From: an uncultured Pseudanabaenaceae cyanobacterium
GTDB lineage: Bacteria; Cyanobacteriota; Cyanobacteriia; PCC-9006; JAAUQQ01
Assembly: GCA_938002085.1 (NCBI GenBank)
Contig: CALLAT010000028.1
Location: 1 to 59,824, forward strand
Direction: 5' to 3'
DNA length: 59,824 bases
Notes under the pieces: model-generated
What the model was told of the DNA's origin: nothing
Seen by the model: the letters and a program-made list of their open reading frames with translations, nothing else
Databases searched by the model: none
Program-made: the position numbers and the translations under genes
Shown here: positions 19,785 through 27,916 of the stretch, one piece after another
Layout: each line of letters begins with the position of its first letter
Numbering within the stretch: position 1 is the stretch's first letter

Positions 19785-22721
19785 ATGGCTTCTTCTCAAT
19801 CAAAGCGTTCGCAGCATTTGGCGCGCAACGCAAAACCCGGAAACCCTCGCAAGGAGAGGCAATCTCAACCCTTTAGTTCCGTTCCATCTTCTCAGGCAGT
19901 AAATGCCTCCGCTCAGCAGATGACGCCAAAGGAATTTTGGCAAATCTCCGCCAATGTGATTGAGGAGATGCATGGCGATTTAGCCCAGTCTGCCAAGGTC
20001 GAAGAGGGGATAACTCCCCAGATCCCCACCCCAGGTCGAAAACAAGGTTGGCTAAGATCCAGGGTGGTGATGTTCATTCTCCTTTTGGGTAGCGCTCCCT
20101 TAGCGGCCGCATTAGGAACTGCGTTTTACCAGCACTCTCTAGAAGCGGAACGGGTTCAAGAGGAGCAGCTAGAGCGCAGTCAGGCTCAAGCGATCGCCCT
20201 AGCAGAGGGCACCCAAGATTTTATTCAGCTCCGCCTTAAAGATATTCAAACCCTATCCAACTTGCCCCTGTTGGTGAACTTAAAGGTTTGGTACGGTCTA
20301 ACCCCTTCGGAACGACAGGGGGCCTTGCAACAATATTTAGAGACCTATCAGGTCTACAAAAACATTACCTATGTGACGCCGGAGGGCAGCGTTTTGCTGC
20401 AAACCTCTGGGGCTGAAACGGGCAACCAGGCTCAGCAGCCCTATTTCCAGGCTGCCTTAGAAGCAGATCAGGCGATTTATACCGTTTCCCCCCAAGGGCA
20501 GTTTGATTTTGCCGCGCCCATTCGGGATGCCGAGACAGGAAATTTGTTGGGCATTATCCATGCTCGCCTCGCAGAGGCTGCACTCTACGATGCGCTGAAA
20601 ATGACGGCAGCAGATGCTGATGAGACCGAGCTATTCCTGTTGGATAGCGGCGATCGCTACGTCATGACGCCCCCCAATCAGTCCGAACTGCTAGGCCAAT
20701 CAGTCAAGTCCCAATGGCCTGGCCTCCTAGAGGCATTAGACAAGCCTCAAGCGGCTCAGCAACTGGCTTCCGAGGATGAGGCCGAAGATGTCTCTGTTGC
20801 CCATGCCACTGTTCTACCGCTGACAGAGAACACTGCCCCTCAACCCAGCCTGACGAGTCTGGTTCAGCAGCCCATAGAGGACTTGCCTGATATTCGGTTT
20901 GAAGTCAACCAGCGACTGAGCATTCTGTTGCTTCTGGGTCTGGCCACTGCGACTTTAGCGATTCCAGCCATGGGCCTGTTTTGGGCCATGCGCATGAGTA
21001 AGGTGCTGCGTGCCACATCCACGACCCTCAATAAGCTGGGCGAGGGCGAACTCAATGCTCGCGTTGACTTACCCCAAGGTAAGGATGAGCTGTCCCAACT
21101 GGCTCAAGCATTGAACCATTCAGCCCAATCCATTCAACATCGTTTCTCCCAGCAGCAGGTCCATTCCGCATCTCAAGCTGAGCGGTTCTTGGCGATCGCC
21201 CGCTCCCGCGATCTCGAAGAAATCCGCTCCCTACTCACCCCCACCTTGAATGAGTTCCAACAGGTGCTGGAAGTGGACCGCATGGTGGTCTATCGCTTCA
21301 CCCCCGATAAGGATGGCTATGTCGTGGGCGAATCGGTCTCCGACGAATGGCCTTCTGTCGTTGATTTAGACATTCGCGATAACTGCATTCCTGAATCGAT
21401 CAAGCAGGAATATGCCAAGGGCAAGATTGTCCAAAACGATAATGTCTTCCACATTGACGCTGCCCTGGACCCCGAGCACCTCTGGCTCCTGGCCAGCTTG
21501 GAAATTAAAGCCAACCTGATTGTCCCGATTATTCAGGATGATGATCTCCTCGGCTTACTCATCGCCAACGACTGCATTGAGCCCCACCCCTGGAGCGAGG
21601 CAGAAATTGCCATGATGCATCACTTTGCCCAGCAACTGGCCATGCCCCTGCACAGCTACTTTGCCTATGAGAAGCGTCGCTTGATCGCCCAGGAAGAGCG
21701 TCAGCAGAGCCAAGATCTGCAAGCGGCGATCGCCCAGCTCCTAGCCCAGGTGGAAGGCGTGGCCGCTGGTGACCTCACCGTCCGCGCCGACAGCATGGAT
21801 GGCGACCTCGGCGTCATTGCTGAGTTCTTCAACAGCCTGGTCGAGAATCTTTGTCACATCATCATGCAGGTCCAGGAAGCGGCTTCTAAAGTTGATGGTT
21901 CCGTCCTAGAAAACGACTCCTCCATTCGTGAATTGGCAGCAGACTCGGCCCAGCAGGCTGAGAAAATTGCCAACGTTCTCGATTCCGTTGAGGTCATGAC
22001 TGCGGCACTCCAGGCCGTGGCCGAGCGAGCCCAACAGGCCGCCGAAGCGTCCCAGCAATCTGCCCAAACCGCTGAAGCGGGTGGCATCGCCATGGAGCAC
22101 ACGGTGGATTCCATCCTTCAGGTGCGGGATGCCGTGGCTGAAACGGCCAAGAAGGTTAAACGCCTGGGCGAGTCCTCCCAGCAGATTTCCAAGGTGGTTG
22201 AGCTGATTAACCAGATTGCCTTGAAGACCAATATGTTGGCAGTCAATGCCGGTATTGAGGCGTCCAAGGCAGGGGATGAAGGTCGTGGTTTTGCGATCGT
22301 CGCCGAGGAAGTGGGTGCCTTGGCATCTCAGTCCGCCGCCGCTACCCAGCAAATCGAGCAAATTATTGCCGCGATTCAGCAGGGCACCACAGAAGTAGTC
22401 GAAGCCATGGAAAACAGCACATCCCAGGTGGTGGATGGTTCGCGTTCTGTTCAAGAGGCCAAGGATAGCTTGCAGAACATCTTGTCTGTGTCTCAGCAGG
22501 TCAACCAAGCCTTCCAGGACATTTCGGCGGAAACCATTTCCCAGGCCGAGACTTCCACCACGGTGAAGCAGTTAATGGCAGAGATGACCCATATCTCCCA
22601 AGATGCTTCCCAGGCTTCTCAGGTGGTGTCCCAGTCGTTGCAGCAAACGGTCCAAGTGACCCAGCAGCTCCAGGCATCCGTCCAGACCTTCAAGGTTGAC
22701 GATGCTAAGGCTAAGGACTAG
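19785..22721 (+). CDS. Methyl-accepting chemotaxis protein with Cache sensor, HAMP and phytochrome-like GAF
   Basis: The protein has 978 residues. The order is a polar cytoplasmic N-terminus (1-92), helix VVMFILLLGSAPLAAALGTA (94-115), a periplasmic Cache-type domain (about 118-375), a second helix (377-400), HAMP (about 401-455), GAF (about 475-625), a second HAMP-like segment (655-705) and a long methyl-accepting coiled coil with the conserved tip NQIALKTNMLAVNAGIEASK (about 809-828). It resembles PixJ/PilJ-type receptors that steer type IV pilus motility. The GAF resembles bilin-binding domains, but the usual Cys-His is Glu564-His565, so covalent bilin binding looks lost. No che genes are adjacent. 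ATG 19785 is preferred over TTG 19758. Confidence 0.9.
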   Translation: MASSQSKRSQHLARNAKPGNPRKERQSQPFSSVPSSQAVNASAQQMTPKEFWQISANVIEEMHGDLAQSAKVEEGITPQIPTPGRKQGWLRSRVVMFILLLGSAPLAAALGTAFYQHSLEAERVQEEQLERSQAQAIALAEGTQDFIQLRLKDIQTLSNLPLLVNLKVWYGLTPSERQGALQQYLETYQVYKNITYVTPEGSVLLQTSGAETGNQAQQPYFQAALEADQAIYTVSPQGQFDFAAPIRDAETGNLLGIIHARLAEAALYDALKMTAADADETELFLLDSGDRYVMTPPNQSELLGQSVKSQWPGLLEALDKPQAAQQLASEDEAEDVSVAHATVLPLTENTAPQPSLTSLVQQPIEDLPDIRFEVNQRLSILLLLGLATATLAIPAMGLFWAMRMSKVLRATSTTLNKLGEGELNARVDLPQGKDELSQLAQALNHSAQSIQHRFSQQQVHSASQAERFLAIARSRDLEEIRSLLTPTLNEFQQVLEVDRMVVYRFTPDKDGYVVGESVSDEWPSVVDLDIRDNCIPESIKQEYAKGKIVQNDNVFHIDAALDPEHLWLLASLEIKANLIVPIIQDDDLLGLLIANDCIEPHPWSEAEIAMMHHFAQQLAMPLHSYFAYEKRRLIAQEERQQSQDLQAAIAQLLAQVEGVAAGDLTVRADSMDGDLGVIAEFFNSLVENLCHIIMQVQEAASKVDGSVLENDSSIRELAADSAQQAEKIANVLDSVEVMTAALQAVAERAQQAAEASQQSAQTAEAGGIAMEHTVDSILQVRDAVAETAKKVKRLGESSQQISKVVELINQIALKTNMLAVNAGIEASKAGDEGRGFAIVAEEVGALASQSAAATQQIEQIIAAIQQGTTEVVEAMENSTSQVVDGSRSVQEAKDSLQNILSVSQQVNQAFQDISAETISQAETSTTVKQLMAEMTHISQDASQASQVVSQSLQQTVQVTQQLQASVQTFKVDDAKAKD

Positions 22722-22778
22722 GTACATCAAACATCGTGATTTAGGGACCGGTGGGCTCCTGACCTAGCTGGATTGGGG

Positions 22779-22805
22779 CTGAGGGCAGGGAAACCCTGCC
22801 CTCAG
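22779..22805. terminator. 12-bp GC hairpin between convergent genes
   Basis: CTGAGGGCAGGG and its exact complement surround an AAA loop. There is no T run, so it is either a weak terminator or a short relative of the dispersed GGGGCAGGG palindromes. Confidence 0.45.
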
Positions 22806-22843
22806 CTACCGTGGAATGTGATTTGGGGTTAGGGCTGCGTTTC

Positions 22844-24538
22844 TCAGGAGGTTTGCTGCTGGCCCAGCCGAGCCATTAGGTCTAGCGCGGGCTGGATCTT
22901 CTCCTGCTGGGTACGGCGGTCATACACTTGGCGCTGCATCCGGCGGCTGTGCTTCATCCCCACTGCCAGTGCCTCCATCTCGGCATCGGAGGCTCCCATG
23001 CGAAAGCAATGGGTAATCAAAATGGTGCGCACCAGCTGAGGGTTTGTCGCCTTGCCTTCACCAAAGAGGTTGCTACTGGCTCGGTAAATGGCATGGCGAA
23101 AGAGCTGATATAGGGACACCGCCGTTAGGGGCTTGCCGTTGAGTTGGGTAAAGACAAAGTCATGGCTGGGTTTGAGGCAGGCTCGCCATTGATTGAGCCA
23201 AGCTTCCAGCTCAGGGTAAATAATCTCTGGCACCTGGATGATTTGCTCCCCGTAGGTTGCTCCCGTCTTGTAGTCATCTGCCATCAAGCGGATGTACCAA
23301 TGGGCTACCGAGTTTTCTGTGGCGGGACAGAAGACGCCCTGCTCGACCGTGCCCCTAACTAAGGTGCGGCCCAGCTCCAGCTCGCGGAAGGTGCGCTGAC
23401 GATCGGGGGGCATGTAGCCCAATAGGGCGGCTATGAGGTAGCGCTCGTAGCTGCGGGCGATCGCCTGCTCAGATCGCTTACGCCCATTGGAAGTCAGGGA
23501 TAGGCAATCTTCCTTGAGGTAATTGAGACAGGCCAAATATTGGGGCCAGTCCAGCCATTTCTTAGATTCATTGACCCAAGCCTTGGGGCTGGCTTTAAGA
23601 CGCTTGCCCACCTCTCGGCTCAGCTTCCTGAGCTGATTGATGATTTCAATATCCACATAGGACTTGGTTAAAGCCTCGCAATGCTGCTGGTCTGAATGTT
23701 GGTAATGCAGAAACTTAGCAACATTTAGAAAGGCCACAACGGCTTGAAGTTCGCTGGCAGCACTGCCTTGGCGCTCTTCCCTGAGCCACTGGGTATAGTC
23801 ATGGGTTAGAGAGATATCATCCAACATTGTCAGTCCCAATTCAGTGAGCGGGACTTGCTTGTGGTGATAGAGCCAGCCCAGGACGAGGTAGATGCGGTTC
23901 TTGTCCTTATTGGCCGTGCTGGGACGGACAGGATCTTCTTGGCGACCCAGAATATAAGCACTCGTGCGGAACTGAACAAACTGTTCTAATTCTGCTGCAA
24001 TGCGATCTAGTTGTTGTCGGGTACTAACTTCTACTTCTGGAGATAAACCCATGCTATTGGCAGGGGCTAGTTCCTTCAAGCTGTAGCTTTGCTGCTTTGC
24101 TTTGCCAGAAATTTTGGTGTGATTCGCATTGCCTCTCTTATTACGCCGCCGGGGGGCTTGGTGCTTCGCATTTTTGTTTAGCCCTGGGGCCCACCATGAT
24201 TGGAGCTTACACCACTTCAAGAAACACCTCAGCCGATATCGATTGCTTCGTTGAAGGGAGGGTTTGCAATCTAAAGTATCAAAAACAGTTTGCTGAACTG
24301 GAATCCCATTCACAAGCTGACTTAAGGTTAGACTCTCCATAAACTTGATGGCACTTTGTTTTCTATCTGCCAAAGCCTTGATGGATAGGTCCTCCCAGCC
24401 ATAGCCTGGAAGTGTATATCTAAACAATGCTGTTTGAGCTAGGGCAATCTCCTTTGTTTTGCCGATTTGATCTAAATGTGATTTGTATAGCTCCCATGCC
24501 TCTGCAATAGATCTAGCTGTAACAAATTCCGTATTCAT
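22844..24538 (-). CDS. Tyrosine recombinase/integrase-like protein
   Basis: The protein has 564 residues. The C-terminal third carries a phage-integrase-like pattern: a first Arg in PPDRQRTFRELELG, Lys in DDYKTGATYGEQI, a second Arg in NPQLVRTILITHC, His in GMKHSRR and a candidate nucleophile Tyr in RQVYDRR. The box II His of the usual HxxR is replaced, so the site is degenerate or of a divergent subfamily. The N-terminal two thirds is a long helical region with a basic linker (RRRNKRGNANHTK), as in core-binding domains. Cyanobacterial genomes hold many such large integrase-like proteins. No att site or tRNA is next to it. It converges on the chemoreceptor gene. Confidence 0.65.
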   Translation of the reverse strand: MNTEFVTARSIAEAWELYKSHLDQIGKTKEIALAQTALFRYTLPGYGWEDLSIKALADRKQSAIKFMESLTLSQLVNGIPVQQTVFDTLDCKPSLQRSNRYRLRCFLKWCKLQSWWAPGLNKNAKHQAPRRRNKRGNANHTKISGKAKQQSYSLKELAPANSMGLSPEVEVSTRQQLDRIAAELEQFVQFRTSAYILGRQEDPVRPSTANKDKNRIYLVLGWLYHHKQVPLTELGLTMLDDISLTHDYTQWLREERQGSAASELQAVVAFLNVAKFLHYQHSDQQHCEALTKSYVDIEIINQLRKLSREVGKRLKASPKAWVNESKKWLDWPQYLACLNYLKEDCLSLTSNGRKRSEQAIARSYERYLIAALLGYMPPDRQRTFRELELGRTLVRGTVEQGVFCPATENSVAHWYIRLMADDYKTGATYGEQIIQVPEIIYPELEAWLNQWRACLKPSHDFVFTQLNGKPLTAVSLYQLFRHAIYRASSNLFGEGKATNPQLVRTILITHCFRMGASDAEMEALAVGMKHSRRMQRQVYDRRTQQEKIQPALDLMARLGQQQTS

Positions 24539-25591
24539 CTATCTGGGTTAAGGGTATTAAGCCACTGCTTGGATAACGAAAAGATGATTTTGCAGTTAGC
24601 AATTCTGACTGTTTTAGGTTTAGAGCTTGGTCTAACTAAAAATCAGCGAATTGGAATAGAGTCTATAAACTGCTCTAACTCTATTGAACTGAGATTTAGA
24701 GCGATTCACAATCGCATAGCCACAGACTTCGAGAACAAACAAGCTCTGAGAATTACATAGTGCTGTTATCTGTGTTATTGCCTAGACAAAGTATCGATCA
24801 GCTCAGATTTTTTCTTTTGAATCTAGCTCTTTACAGATGCGCTAGAACCCATACCTAGAGGAGCTTTAGAGATTCCGAGCCTCTTATTCATCTTGAATGT
24901 GGCCTAAGTTAAGTCAACCAGCTTGTCTAAGCTCTCAGTTGAATTGCTTGTTTCTGGGCATAAGTGATCGCCAAAACCATGTAATTAAAGAAACATCTAA
25001 GCCACGAAAACACTGTAATTAACTGTGGATTTACTGGTTAGGAGATCTTGCTTTCCCAACAGAATTTTACTTCTTAGTTCTAGATTTTATTTTTTCAAAA
25101 AATAACAAGTAATATTCAAGTTAACTGCATGTTGAGTTTTCGACTAAGAAATCTATAGCCAATATCTCCAATCTTGCTGCAGCATTCCTGTATCTATATT
25201 TCCCTCGAAAGTCTGCCTGCTAAACAGCTTAGGTAACATTGAGTGTCTGTGGCATTTTAGACTTAAGCGATTACTCCCATTAGAGTAATAATAAGCAAAA
25301 AGAAGAGCAATTTACTATGTCTAAAGATCTAATCCTTTTTGCTAAACAAGAATTACCTTTTTACTGTCGCTATATATCAACATGCAGTTAACTTGCATAT
25401 TGTTTTTATTGCTTCTTGACGGCTCAGATAGTTTTTAGATGATGTGATCAAAAGGCTTTTGAGACTTTGCCTAAGCTTTTGAATAGAACTGATGAAAATT
25501 TTCTGTTCGAGCTTGATTGTCTAAATTCTAGTCGCTGGTCTTCGATTCAGGACTGACATCTCCGCACAAATACGAGACGGTTTTGAACTAC
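24539..25591. other. AT-rich intergenic region of about 1 kb
   Basis: No convincing gene is present; a 63-codon frame at 24569-24760 has no family character. Composition is much more AT-rich than the surroundings. It contains a MITE-like inverted-repeat element at 25117-25395. The region separates the recombinase gene from the sensor-only gene and should hold promoters for both. Confidence 0.5.
25117..25395. mobile_element. MITE-like element with 19-bp perfect terminal inverted repeats
   Basis: CAAGTTAACTGCATGTTGA at 25117-25135 is the exact reverse complement of 25377-25395. The 241 bp between them contain no gene but do hold a small hairpin (ATTACTC...GAGTAAT, 25270-25289). ATATT precedes the left arm directly and follows the right arm after one base, which could be a target duplication. 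The size and lack of coding fit a miniature element. A regulatory inverted repeat is the alternative. Confidence 0.5.
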
Positions 25592-26479
25592 ATGTATACC
25601 TCCCAAAAACGAAATGCACTGAAGTCCGTCATTTCTGTAGACTCGGCATTTGATGGTGAGAATAAGCACGTTGGGCCCCGTAATAGCAATCTACAAATTG
25701 GGCTTACGAGCTTAGTGTTAGGACTTGGCTTAACATCTGCTTTGGCAATGAGTGTTGCAGGTTATGGCTATAGAGTGGCTGCTGCGAATCAGGGGCAGGT
25801 TGCGATCGCGAACACTCAGTTCCAAGCCGATACAGTCGAAAATCGCCAAGACGCATTCAGCCTCAAGCGGCGCAATGAAATCCAGACCCTGTCACAGCTC
25901 TCGCTACTCTCCCATGAAAAAATCCGTGCCAGCTTAAGTCCTGGAGAGCAGCGGCAAGCCTTGACCCAATACACTGCTGGCTATGAGGGCTATGAATCCA
26001 TCACCTTCACAGATTTGCAGGGCAATGTAGTGACACCCATCCAAGGTAAAGCTGGCGCATCCACCGTTTCTCGGGCCTTAGCAGAACAGTCCATTGCTCA
26101 GCGAGGCATCGTTGATAGTGGCCTAGCCCAGGATGATGGACAAGCCTTTCAGTTGGTTGCACCAGTGATGGATGCTGGGACGGGTCAGGTGATTGGCACG
26201 ATTGAGGCTGTGATCTCTGCACAGCTTGTTCGTACGCAGCTCGAAGCGTCTGTCGATGGAAACATTGTTGAGGTTGGAGCTACTGAGGCTTCAAGCACGA
26301 TCGCTTTCCAGTTGAAAGAAAACTTGGCTATGGTGATGGCATTGTCTTTGCCCATCGCGATGGTTCTATTAAGTGGTTTGATTCTATTTTGGGATCATCA
26401 CATCCATCAGGCTTTAGCAGTGCCGCCCGCCAGGCTCAAGTCGTTGACGGGCATGGGCAATCGCGGAGCAAACCTCTAG
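25592..26479 (+). CDS. Sensor-only membrane protein related to chemoreceptor Cache domains
   Basis: The protein is 295 residues from ATG 25592 (TTG 25583 is possible). Helix one is near residues 35-60, a periplasmic Cache-like domain follows, and helix two (LAMVMALSLPIAMVLLSGLI) is near residue 245. It ends about 30 residues later with no HAMP or signalling coil. The external domain aligns by eye with that of the chemoreceptor at 19785: NEIQTLSQLSLL against LKDIQTLSNLPLL, YESITFTDLQGNV against YKNITYVTPEGSV, and APVMDAGTGQVIGTI against APIRDAETGNLLGII. It is therefore a paralogue reduced to the sensor. It is followed by its own terminator, so it is not simply cut by the next gene. Confidence 0.7.
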   Translation: MYTSQKRNALKSVISVDSAFDGENKHVGPRNSNLQIGLTSLVLGLGLTSALAMSVAGYGYRVAAANQGQVAIANTQFQADTVENRQDAFSLKRRNEIQTLSQLSLLSHEKIRASLSPGEQRQALTQYTAGYEGYESITFTDLQGNVVTPIQGKAGASTVSRALAEQSIAQRGIVDSGLAQDDGQAFQLVAPVMDAGTGQVIGTIEAVISAQLVRTQLEASVDGNIVEVGATEASSTIAFQLKENLAMVMALSLPIAMVLLSGLILFWDHHIHQALAVPPARLKSLTGMGNRGANL

Positions 26480-26528
26480 AGGAATCGCTCAAGGCTATTT
26501 CTCGCTGGTAGGTTGACTGCGAAATTTT

Positions 26529-26560
26529 GGGTGGCTCAACAGATGTTGAGCCACCCTTTT
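26529..26560 (+). terminator. Intrinsic terminator after the sensor-only gene
   Basis: A perfect 12-bp stem (GGGTGGCTCAAC and its complement) with loop AGAT is followed by four T residues. Confidence 0.85.
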
Positions 26561-26606
26561 GATTGCTCTGGTTTCAAGATCTGCGAATGGATGAACAGCT
26601 TCTGCT

Positions 26607-27479
26607 TTAGGCCGCCATTAGTAGGCGCTCAGGTTCGGCGACCCGGCGGCCTACAGCTGTGGCAATAGGCTTGAGGCTTTCCACAAGATCCGCCATAGCT
26701 TCCAATGACAGCGTTTGCTGAGCATCGGAAATGGCTTGATCCGGGTTGGGGTGGCATTCGATGATTAGGCCATCTGCTCCGGCAGCGATCGCAGCGCGGC
26801 TCAAGCTGGCCACCAGCTCCCGCCGACCCGCCGCATGGCTCGGATCCACAATCACTGGCAAGTGAGTTAGCTGCTTGAGTGCCACAACCGCGCCAATATC
26901 TAAGACATTGCGGGTGTAGCTATCGAAGCTGCGAATGCCTCGCTCACAGAGCACAATATTGGAATTACCATGGCTGGCGATGTATTCCGCTGCCATAACG
27001 AATTCCTCAATCGTCGCGGCCAGGCCACGCTTCAACAGCACTGGCTTATTGACCTTGCCCAGCGCCTTAAGCAGGTCGAAGTTTTGCATATTGCGGCTGC
27101 CGACCTGGAGTATATCGGCATGGGCGCTGAGGGATTCAATTTGGTCAATGGCCATAACTTCGGTCACGAAGGGCAAGTGATGGCGCTGACTAACATTGAG
27201 AATGAGTGACAGGCCGTCTTGGCCCATGCCCTGGTAGTCATAGGGCGAGGTACGGGGTTTGTAGATACCGCCGCGTAGAGCTTGGATATGACCGTTGCCG
27301 CGATTGGGGCCGAGGTGATTGGCGATCGCTTCCAGCTGGGCAGCACTTTCTACAGCACAGGGACCTCCAGCGATGAAAATGTTTGTTCCGCCAATGGTGG
27401 CGTTGCCGACTTGGACAGTGGTTGTGGAGACATCTTGAAGTTTGGAGCTATTGCGGCCAACAAGGGGAGCGGGTTTCAT
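26607..27479 (-). CDS. aroF: 3-deoxy-7-phosphoheptulonate synthase (DAHP synthase, AroF/type I-beta), short form
   Basis: The 290-residue enzyme joins phosphoenolpyruvate and erythrose 4-phosphate in the first step of the shikimate pathway. Motifs are IAGGPCAVES, YKPRTSPYDYQG, QVGSRNMQNFDLL, KPVLLKRG, ILCERGIRSFD, VDPSHAAGRR and IIECHPNPDQA, all of the type I-beta barrel. Usual family members are about 340-360 residues with an N-terminal ferredoxin-like domain that carries feedback inhibition. Here only a short tail (MKPAPLVGRNSSKLQDV) precedes the barrel, so that domain is absent. Upstream is a leader peptide rich in aromatic residues with alternative hairpins and a terminator, implying attenuation control. 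It faces the glycosyltransferase gene at 27917. Confidence 0.93.
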   Translation of the reverse strand: MKPAPLVGRNSSKLQDVSTTTVQVGNATIGGTNIFIAGGPCAVESAAQLEAIANHLGPNRGNGHIQALRGGIYKPRTSPYDYQGMGQDGLSLILNVSQRHHLPFVTEVMAIDQIESLSAHADILQVGSRNMQNFDLLKALGKVNKPVLLKRGLAATIEEFVMAAEYIASHGNSNIVLCERGIRSFDSYTRNVLDIGAVVALKQLTHLPVIVDPSHAAGRRELVASLSRAAIAAGADGLIIECHPNPDQAISDAQQTLSLEAMADLVESLKPIATAVGRRVAEPERLLMAA

Positions 27480-27548
27480 GGGAAGAATCCTGGATTGAAG
27501 CGGGTTGAAAGATAAGGAGTAATGAGGATTGGGAGGCTTTTAGACCAT

Positions 27549-27667
27549 AAAAAAACCGCAGCCCTTGGACTGCGGTTCACCGAGAAGTTTGTGACAGGCT
27601 AACTAGAGCCTCACTTCCGGTGAACCTCCATAAACCAAAAAAAGTTGTAGTGTTGGGTGCTAGTCAT
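27549..27667 (-). promoter_or_regulatory. Candidate transcription attenuator for aroF
   Basis: Reading leftward, the leader peptide frame (27667-27611) is followed by a long hairpin whose base is GGTTCACCG (27626-27618) pairing with CGGTGAACC (27582-27574), with a second paired block GTGAGGCT/AGCC..TCAC inside. An intrinsic terminator follows: AACCGCAG and CTGCGGTT around a short loop, then seven T (27555-27549). The AACC at 27577-27574 belongs to both structures, so they exclude one another. The 5' arm of the first hairpin lies inside the last leader codons. A ribosome stalled at the aromatic codons would leave it free and block the terminator; a ribosome reaching the stop would cover it and let the terminator form. 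aroF starts 70 bp further on. Confidence 0.8.
27611..27667 (-). CDS. Leader peptide of aroF (18 residues, aromatic-rich)
   Basis: The frame reads MTSTQHYNFFWFMEVHRK and then TGA. Five of 18 residues are aromatic: Tyr7, Phe9, Phe10, Trp11 and Phe12, the three end products of the pathway that aroF opens. The aromatic block ends six codons before the stop, and the stop region forms the 5' arm of the next hairpin, as in pheL and trpL leaders of proteobacteria. Only a weak ribosome site (AGG) precedes ATG 27667, along with a small hairpin GGGCG-TAATT-CGCCC. Its product should have no role beyond sensing charged tRNA supply. No experimental support is available. Confidence 0.78.
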   Translation of the reverse strand: MTSTQHYNFFWFMEVHRK

Positions 27668-27916
27668 TGGTGCCTGGGCGAATTACGCCCGAGAAATCTT
27701 GTGCAGCTTGGCCGCTTGTTGATGGCAGTCTAGCAAGTCTTTTTCATCTCTGCCACCCGCATTCTTGAAACCCTTGGGAGAAATACTCAGGCTTGGTAAG
27801 ACTGCAAATTCGGTGGAACCCGAGAAAAAGCCCCTGCAATTCTGGCAATTTAAGTCACAATAGTCCCGGCTCAAATCGGTTGCTTAACCCAGAGTCTGCT
27901 GCTGCCGGAGAGACTG

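Noticed and set aside
24569-24760. 63-codon frame upstream of the recombinase gene
   Set aside because: Non-standard start, no ribosome site and no recognisable character; it lies in AT-rich promoter DNA.
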